From Candidatus Gottesmanbacteria bacterium RIFOXYB1_FULL_47_11 (lineage in GTDB: Bacteria > Patescibacteriota > Microgenomatia > UBA10105 > UBA927): a stretch of DNA of 33,177 nucleotides. Location: positions 1 to 33,177 of the forward strand of contig MFKE01000019.1 of assembly GCA_001779455.1 (NCBI GenBank). Direction: 5' to 3'. Made by a program: the position numbers and the translations under genes. The notes beneath the pieces were generated by a model that searched no databases, was not told the origin of the DNA, and worked only from the letters and a program-made list of their open reading frames with translations. This document shows, in pieces, positions 28,776 through 33,177 of the stretch (the stretch's first letter is position 1; each line of letters begins with the position of its first letter).

Positions 28776-30674
28776 ATGCTGAGACAACGCGGACAACTTC
28801 TTGTTGAACTTTTGGTTGCCCTTGGGGTGTCTGCCATTATGATCCCCGCGCTCACCGCAGGATTCGTGGCGTCGCGGCAGGGAAAAGCCCAACAAGAGCA
28901 GAGACTTGAGGCGGTCATGTTGGCGCAGGAAGCAACGGAGGCGGTGTACCAGGTCCGTCAGGCAGGGTGGAGTTTTGTTGCAGGAATAACCGGAACAGTG
29001 CACCCTGAGATTTCAGGGTCGTCATGGATTCTTGCGCCGGACGCGGAAACTATGGGCGGGTATACGCGGCAAATAGTATTTGCCGATGTCACCCGCGATA
29101 GTGCCGGCGCGATAGCCGCCGTCGGCGTCCGGGATCCCTCAACCAAACACATCACGGTAACTGTGTCCTGGGGCACTCCGATTGCCTCTTCAGTTACATC
29201 TTCGTTTTACATCACCCGGATGGAAAATAACCAATGGACACAAACGACGCAGGCAGATTTTGATGCAGGGGTCGCGACAAACGTTATTACCATCAATATC
29301 CTCGGCGGAGAAGTAACATTGGGAGCGGGGGGAAGAGCGGACTGGTGCAGTCCGAACCTTACCATTGCAGCCGTTGATTTACCCAAAAGCGGCGTTGCCA
29401 ATGCGGTAAGCGCGATAGAGGGGAACGTGTTTGCGGGGACGGGTGACAATGCGTCCGGCGTATCGTACGCGACAGTAACATTTGATAATAACAACCCGCC
29501 TCAAGCGACGGTATCCGGAACATTTGACGGATTTAAAACAAACGGTATATTCGGCGAGACGGGTTTTTCCTATCTGGCAACGGACAATAATTTTAAAGAA
29601 ATAGAGATTATAGATCTGGGGACAAGCCCGTATGTTGAAGCAGGATATTTTGATGCGCCCGGAAACGGGAACGGCAATAGTATTTTTGTTTCGGGATCGG
29701 TCGGATACATGACCAGCGGCTCCCAATTCTATACATTTGACCTGACAAGTAAATCAGGAAGCCGGCCAGTACTGGGGACAACGACCATCGCTGGTACGGG
29801 CGTGAAAATACAGGTAATCGGCGGCTATGCCTATGTTGCAATAAATTCCGTACCGACTCAACTGCAAATTCTTGATGTTTCCAACCCCGCAAGCCCCGTT
29901 ATTGTCGGGAATGCACAGGTAGGTGGACTCGGGGGAAAGGATATATTTGTGGATCCAACAGGCAGTCGTGCATATTTGGCAACTGCTCTGTCCTCATCAG
30001 AGCCCGAACTTTTTATTCTTGATGTGACAAACAAAATTGGGGATCATACTATACCGATAGGATCATATGAGGCAAATGGTATGGACCCGAAGGGAATTAC
30101 AGTTGTTCCGGGTAACCGGGCAATACTTGTGGGGACAGGCGGCGAAGAATATCAGGCAATAAATATTTCGGACGAAACCAGCCCGACTCACTGCGGTGGC
30201 TTACATATCGATAGCGGCGTCAACGGAGTATCCTCGGTGCTTGAGGCAGACGGAGACGCATATTCTTATATCATCACCGGTGATGCTTCAACAGAACTTA
30301 AAATTATAGAAGGAGGTCCGGGGGGAAAATTTGCAAACAATGGAATTTTTGAATCGAGTATTTTGGATGCCTCAACGTCTGCCGTGTTTAACCGGTTTGT
30401 TTCAAGCGCCATTATTCCGGCAAATACGACTGTACAGTATCAGGTAGCGGGGGCAGATCCTGTGGGAGGAAGTTGCGCAAGTGCAGAATATATTTATGTG
30501 GGGCCGGACGCGACTTCTGCGACGAAATTTTCAACAAGTAGTGCCATACCGTTTTCCGAGGGGCCGGGGTACAAAAATCCCGCGCAGTGTTTCCGATATA
30601 AAGTATATTTGTCTTCCCAGGATCCGCTGTTTGCGCCGATATTCACCGATATGACAATAAACTATTCGCCATGA
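28776..30674 (+). CDS. Large pseudopilin with LVIVD-like beta-propeller domain
   Basis: A 632-residue protein, far longer than a normal minor pilin. The N-terminus has a prepilin-type site, RQRG-QLLVELLVALG, with Glu at +5, and a helix that extends to EQRLEAVMLAQEATEAVYQVR. About residues 200-540 contain repeating strands of LVIVD type: FSYLATDNNFKEIEIIDLG, YAYVAINSVPTQLQILDVS, RAYLATALSSSEPELFILDV. A C-terminal beta domain (about 540-632) has two cysteines (GSCASAE; PAQCFRYK). LVIVD repeats form propellers and occur in surface adhesins. It may sit at the pilus tip and bind a surface or host. The gene overlaps the next by four bases. Confidence 0.83.
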   Translation: MLRQRGQLLVELLVALGVSAIMIPALTAGFVASRQGKAQQEQRLEAVMLAQEATEAVYQVRQAGWSFVAGITGTVHPEISGSSWILAPDAETMGGYTRQIVFADVTRDSAGAIAAVGVRDPSTKHITVTVSWGTPIASSVTSSFYITRMENNQWTQTTQADFDAGVATNVITINILGGEVTLGAGGRADWCSPNLTIAAVDLPKSGVANAVSAIEGNVFAGTGDNASGVSYATVTFDNNNPPQATVSGTFDGFKTNGIFGETGFSYLATDNNFKEIEIIDLGTSPYVEAGYFDAPGNGNGNSIFVSGSVGYMTSGSQFYTFDLTSKSGSRPVLGTTTIAGTGVKIQVIGGYAYVAINSVPTQLQILDVSNPASPVIVGNAQVGGLGGKDIFVDPTGSRAYLATALSSSEPELFILDVTNKIGDHTIPIGSYEANGMDPKGITVVPGNRAILVGTGGEEYQAINISDETSPTHCGGLHIDSGVNGVSSVLEADGDAYSYIITGDASTELKIIEGGPGGKFANNGIFESSILDASTSAVFNRFVSSAIIPANTTVQYQVAGADPVGGSCASAEYIYVGPDATSATKFSTSSAIPFSEGPGYKNPAQCFRYKVYLSSQDPLFAPIFTDMTINYSP

Positions 30675-31153
30675 AAAAAAAGGGTTTTACCATTGTTGAA
30701 CTACTCCTGTATATGGGATTATTAACCGTTTTTACGGTGATTATGACACATATGTTTACTTCTATACTTGATGTTCAACTGGAAAGCGTGGCAACAGGAG
30801 CGGTGTCCGAGGACAGCCGATATCTGTACGGCCGGCTCACGTATGATATTAAGCGCGCCGCAAGCATCGTGACGCCGCCTGTTGTCGGCGAAACAACAGA
30901 CTCGTTGACCATAATGATAGGAACTGTGGCCAACACATACAGGATGAGCGGAGACGCCATAGTACTTGTTAATGATGCGGGTGTGAACCGACTGAATGGT
31001 TCGGCCACCCGTATAAGCGGCCTTTCATTTCAACGATTGGGCAAGGCAGAAGGGAAAAATTCCATTCGGATCGCGTTTACGATAGATAGCACAACACAAA
31101 AAGTTTCAGGACCGGAAACCAAGACGGTGACAACAACAGTCGCACTCAGATGA
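30671..31153 (+). CDS. Minor pilin (PilW/GspJ type)
   Basis: A 160-residue prepilin: leader MKKKG, cleavage before FTIVELLLYMGLL with Glu at +5, hydrophobic helix, then EDSRYLYGRLTYDIKRAASI, typical for GspJ/PilW, and a beta-rich domain. It begins inside the stop codon of the LVIVD pseudopilin (ATGA) and ends inside the next start. Four minor pilins in a row suggest a priming or tip complex as in GspHIJK. Confidence 0.86.
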   Translation: MKKKGFTIVELLLYMGLLTVFTVIMTHMFTSILDVQLESVATGAVSEDSRYLYGRLTYDIKRAASIVTPPVVGETTDSLTIMIGTVANTYRMSGDAIVLVNDAGVNRLNGSATRISGLSFQRLGKAEGKNSIRIAFTIDSTTQKVSGPETKTVTTTVALR

Positions 31154-31539
31154 AGAAGAACATAACCATTTTATCCCATGGTCAGGCACTCGTCGTTTTG
31201 TTGGTGTTCATGGTGGTAGCCATTACCATGACGACTATGGCCGTTGCGCTTCTGGTTATCAACGCAAATGCGGCAAGCCAGGTAGAACAGGGAGATATGG
31301 CAGTTGCCATTGCTCAGTCCGGCGCGGAGAACGCAATTCTGCGTCTTGCACGGAATCCCGGATATACGGGAGAAACCTTGACTGTTGACGGCGGGAGTGC
31401 GACAGTAACAGTAACGGGGACAAATCCGCTGACAGTTACATCTGTCGGTACATATAATGGGTTTGTGCGGGGCGTTGTTGCTTCAGCGTCATTTCTTGAT
31501 ACCGTGCTTACGGTGAATTCTTGGCAGGAGGTGTATTAA
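31150..31539 (+). CDS. Minor pilin-like protein without Glu5 (PilX/GspK type)
   Basis: A 129-residue protein. The hydrophobic helix begins after HG-QALVVLLVFMVVAI, and the mature residue at +5 is not Glu. Lack of Glu5 is a known feature of the GspK/PilX tip pilins. AIAQSGAENAILRLARNPGY corresponds to the region after the helix in GspK-like proteins. It overlaps the preceding gene by four bases, and the following gene starts directly after its stop. Confidence 0.78.
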   Translation: MKKNITILSHGQALVVLLVFMVVAITMTTMAVALLVINANAASQVEQGDMAVAIAQSGAENAILRLARNPGYTGETLTVDGGSATVTVTGTNPLTVTSVGTYNGFVRGVVASASFLDTVLTVNSWQEVY

Positions 31540-32214
31540 ATGTTCGGACAGAAATCATCCATCGTTATCGTATTTGTGGACCGTAACAGATTACAGTTCT
31601 ATGGTAATGGGTTGGCGTCTATTTTGACGTTGGATATCCCTCCTATTGTTTGTAAGGATCTGGAAATCATCAATCGTGATGCGCTGTATACACTGGTCAA
31701 TCAGTGGCTAAAACAGAATAATTTGGGGGGAGCCCGTTTATTATTTGTCTTATCACCCATGACATATTTTGATAAAGTCATGACGACATCGGGGGAAAGC
31801 GAACAGGAGACGGAAATACTTATGTTTTATGACAGTGTGCCGTTTGAGGATCTTGCGACGAAGGTGCTTACGATAGCGAACAAAAAAATTGCTTTTGCAG
31901 TGAACCGCGATTATATGGATGCAATTCGCCATGCGTTTACCTTGCAGGGATTTCAGATTATTGCAGTTATCCCGGCGGTTGTTTTGGGATCTCTGGCTAC
32001 CAAACGGTGGCTGGACGCGGAAATGGGATTATATATTTTAAAACATATAGACACGCTGCGTACGCAAACATTGATCGATCGTGAAGATGAAATCAGTCAG
32101 GGGTCGCCTCCCATTACTCCTACGGCACAAAATAATCCGAGGATTATGATGCTCGTCGGCGTTTTTGGTTTATTGTTGTTGGTACTCATTGCGATGGTAT
32201 TTATCCGTCGTTAA
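31540..32214 (+). CDS. Pilus assembly protein, PilM/PilN-like, with C-terminal membrane helix
   Basis: A 224-residue protein whose soluble part (about 1-185) has the alternating beta/alpha pattern of an actin-like/PilM-type module: SSIVIVFVDRNRLQFYGNG, LLFVLSPMTYFDKVM, MFYDSVPFEDLATKVL and AFAVNRDYMDAIRHAFTLQGFQI. One membrane helix (about 200-221) ends it. The position between minor and major pilins and its topology (soluble inside, one helix) suggest an assembly role that joins PilM- and PilN-like functions, as in GspL. The family call is by context and pattern rather than by a firm motif. Confidence 0.62.
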   Translation: MFGQKSSIVIVFVDRNRLQFYGNGLASILTLDIPPIVCKDLEIINRDALYTLVNQWLKQNNLGGARLLFVLSPMTYFDKVMTTSGESEQETEILMFYDSVPFEDLATKVLTIANKKIAFAVNRDYMDAIRHAFTLQGFQIIAVIPAVVLGSLATKRWLDAEMGLYILKHIDTLRTQTLIDREDEISQGSPPITPTAQNNPRIMMLVGVFGLLLLVLIAMVFIRR

Positions 32215-32219
32215 TGCAC

Positions 32220-32249
32220 TTGACAAAGCTTGTGCATCTGGGCTACGGT
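32220..32249 (+). promoter_or_regulatory. Possible promoter of the major pilin
   Basis: A consensus -35 TTGACA (32220-32225) and a weak -10 TACGGT (32244-32249), eight bases before ATG 32258. The -10 is poor, so the call is tentative. Confidence 0.4.
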
Positions 32250-32257
32250 TAGAGTAT

Positions 32258-32737
32258 ATGAAACATTTACTTGCCCGCGAGCGTCGTGGTTTTACGCTCA
32301 TTGAACTGTTAGTCGTCATCGGGATTTTGGCGGTCCTGTTGGCAATTACGCTGATCGCCATAAATCCTGCAAGACAATTCTCGCAGGCAAATGATACAAA
32401 GCGCGCGAGCGACGTCAATGCGATATTAAACGCAATTGACCAGTATGCAGCGGATAATAAAGGCGCACTCCCGGGAACCATCCCGACGACTGCAGCCGTT
32501 ATCGGTTCCGATACGGTCAATGGTCAGGTTGATTTGTGTAGCGCACTTGTGACTCAGTACTTGGCTGCATTGCCCGTTGATCCGCTTACAAATAACGGGA
32601 CGCCGGTGTCAGATTGTGCCCAGGTAGCCGGGTATAATACAAATTACACGGTCGTCAGGAGTACGACAGATAACCGTATTACGGTCAGTGCTCCCGCAAC
32701 GGAGATTCAGGCAGTAGACATTTCCGTGACCCGCTAA
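32258..32737 (+). CDS. pilA: Major type IV pilin-like protein
   Basis: A 159-residue prepilin. Leader MKHLLARERRG, cleavage before FTLIELLVVIGILAVLLAI with Glu at +5, then the linker INPARQFSQANDTKRASDVNAIL, which is typical for pilins of candidate-phyla bacteria. The globular domain contains two cysteines (DLCSAL, SDCAQV; about residues 95 and 125) in place for a disulfide. It lies after a possible promoter and before a strong terminator, so it may be expressed apart from the rest of the locus, as is usual for the main subunit. Confidence 0.9.
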   Translation: MKHLLARERRGFTLIELLVVIGILAVLLAITLIAINPARQFSQANDTKRASDVNAILNAIDQYAADNKGALPGTIPTTAAVIGSDTVNGQVDLCSALVTQYLAALPVDPLTNNGTPVSDCAQVAGYNTNYTVVRSTTDNRITVSAPATEIQAVDISVTR

Positions 32738-32764
32738 AAAGAGGAAATAAGAATATAAAACAAG

Positions 32765-32787
32765 AACCCCGCCAAAGCGGGGTTTTT
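32765..32787 (+). terminator. Intrinsic terminator after the pilus locus
   Basis: AACCCCGC, loop CAAA, GCGGGGTT, then further T residues. The A-run before the stem and T-run after it make it work from both sides, serving the convergent uppP as well. Confidence 0.93.
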
Positions 32788-32792
32788 GGTGA

Positions 32793-33177
32793 TTATCGAA
32801 GAATAAATATATAAAATATCAAAGCCGCGGCGATTCGGTACCACGCAAAAGGAACGAATGTGTGAGTCTTCACGAAGCCGATAAACCATTTGACTGTGAT
32901 AAGGGCCGTAATGAAAGCGCCGATAAAACCGATTGTGAGGAGTTCATATTGGGTTCCGGTAAAATTTCCGCGGGTTTTTATAAGATCTAAACCGGTTGCC
33001 GCTGCCATGGTAGGAATTGCTAAGAGAAAAGAAAATTCCACTGCTGATTCGCGTTTGATGCCCAAAAGGAGCGCTCCGGCAATAGTTGCTGCCGCACGGG
33101 ATACCCCGGGGATAACGGAAAGAGCCTGCGAACACCCAATGATAAAAGCATCAAGCAGGCTCATGTTCTTCTGTTTT
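32793..33177 (-). CDS. uppP: Undecaprenyl-diphosphatase UppP/BacA, C-terminal part (5' end outside window)
   Basis: The frame is open to the right edge, so only about 127 C-terminal residues are present. SQALSVIPGVSRAAATIAG, then LLLGIKRESAVEFSFLLAIPTM, are the conserved second phosphatase motif of UppP (PGxSRSG...) and its following helix; three more helices end at FILR. UppP recycles undecaprenyl phosphate for cell-wall synthesis and gives bacitracin resistance when abundant. The N-terminal motif (E/Q-rich) is not visible. ATG 33164 is internal. Confidence 0.92.
   Translation of the reverse strand, partial: KQKNMSLLDAFIIGCSQALSVIPGVSRAAATIAGALLLGIKRESAVEFSFLLAIPTMAAATGLDLIKTRGNFTGTQYELLTIGFIGAFITALITVKWFIGFVKTHTFVPFAWYRIAAALIFYIFILR

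Noticed and set aside
1-33177. Alternative genetic code with UGA as glycine, as in some candidate phyla
   Set aside because: TGA is used as the stop in several well-defined genes (for example the LVIVD pseudopilin and DUF2177), and conserved proteins have no internal TGA.

Overview
The window looks like chromosomal DNA of a Candidate Phyla Radiation (Patescibacteria) bacterium, probably of the Microgenomates lineage. The grounds are a DUF5674 protein, type IV pilins with the N-terminal style common in this group, a group I intron in a tRNA that lacks an encoded CCA, secreted proteins ending in short dockerin-like modules, and tightly packed genes. TGA is used as an ordinary stop. The lineage is an inference from protein style, not from a marker-gene tree.

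Layout: 1-1949 is the end of dnaG followed by the primary sigma factor gene. 1950-4115 holds a small membrane protein, a membrane-anchored GH18 hydrolase and a FecR-like protein. 4179-4434 is tRNA-Asn(GUU) interrupted by a 182-nt group I intron. 4461-16710 is an accessory, mostly stress and metal-related block: DUF5674 with a coupled small gene, two ZIP metal transporters, a DUF5320-DUF134-YibE/F-ZIP operon behind a palindromic operator, a thioredoxin-CcdA fusion, an ArsM-like methyltransferase, DUF2177/DUF1295 membrane proteins, a pyrimidine-dimer glycosylase, a beta-lactamase-fold protein, an ECF sigma factor with a membrane partner and two small exported proteins, ArsR plus glutaredoxin, and an Excalibur protein.

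16746-23087 (minus strand) is the most distinctive block. Three secreted proteins in a row (an esterase and two paralogous TIM-barrel-like hydrolases) each end in almost the same dockerin-like module. The next gene encodes a single-pass membrane protein with an extracellular cohesin-like domain and an eight-cysteine tail. This reads as a miniature surface-anchored cohesin-dockerin system. queA lies upstream on the same strand.

23147-32737 holds a nucleotidyltransferase, typA behind a possible attenuator, and a type IV pilus/competence locus (pilB, pilC, four minor pilins, one with an LVIVD propeller-like domain, a PilM/N-like protein and a major pilin) closed by a strong terminator. The C-terminal part of uppP runs off the right edge.

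A pattern across the window is a -10-like hexamer followed by exactly 6 (sometimes 7-8) bases and then the start codon, with no Shine-Dalgarno. This suggests many leaderless mRNAs and changes the preferred start of several genes. Other genes have strong AGGAGG sites, so both initiation modes seem to coexist.
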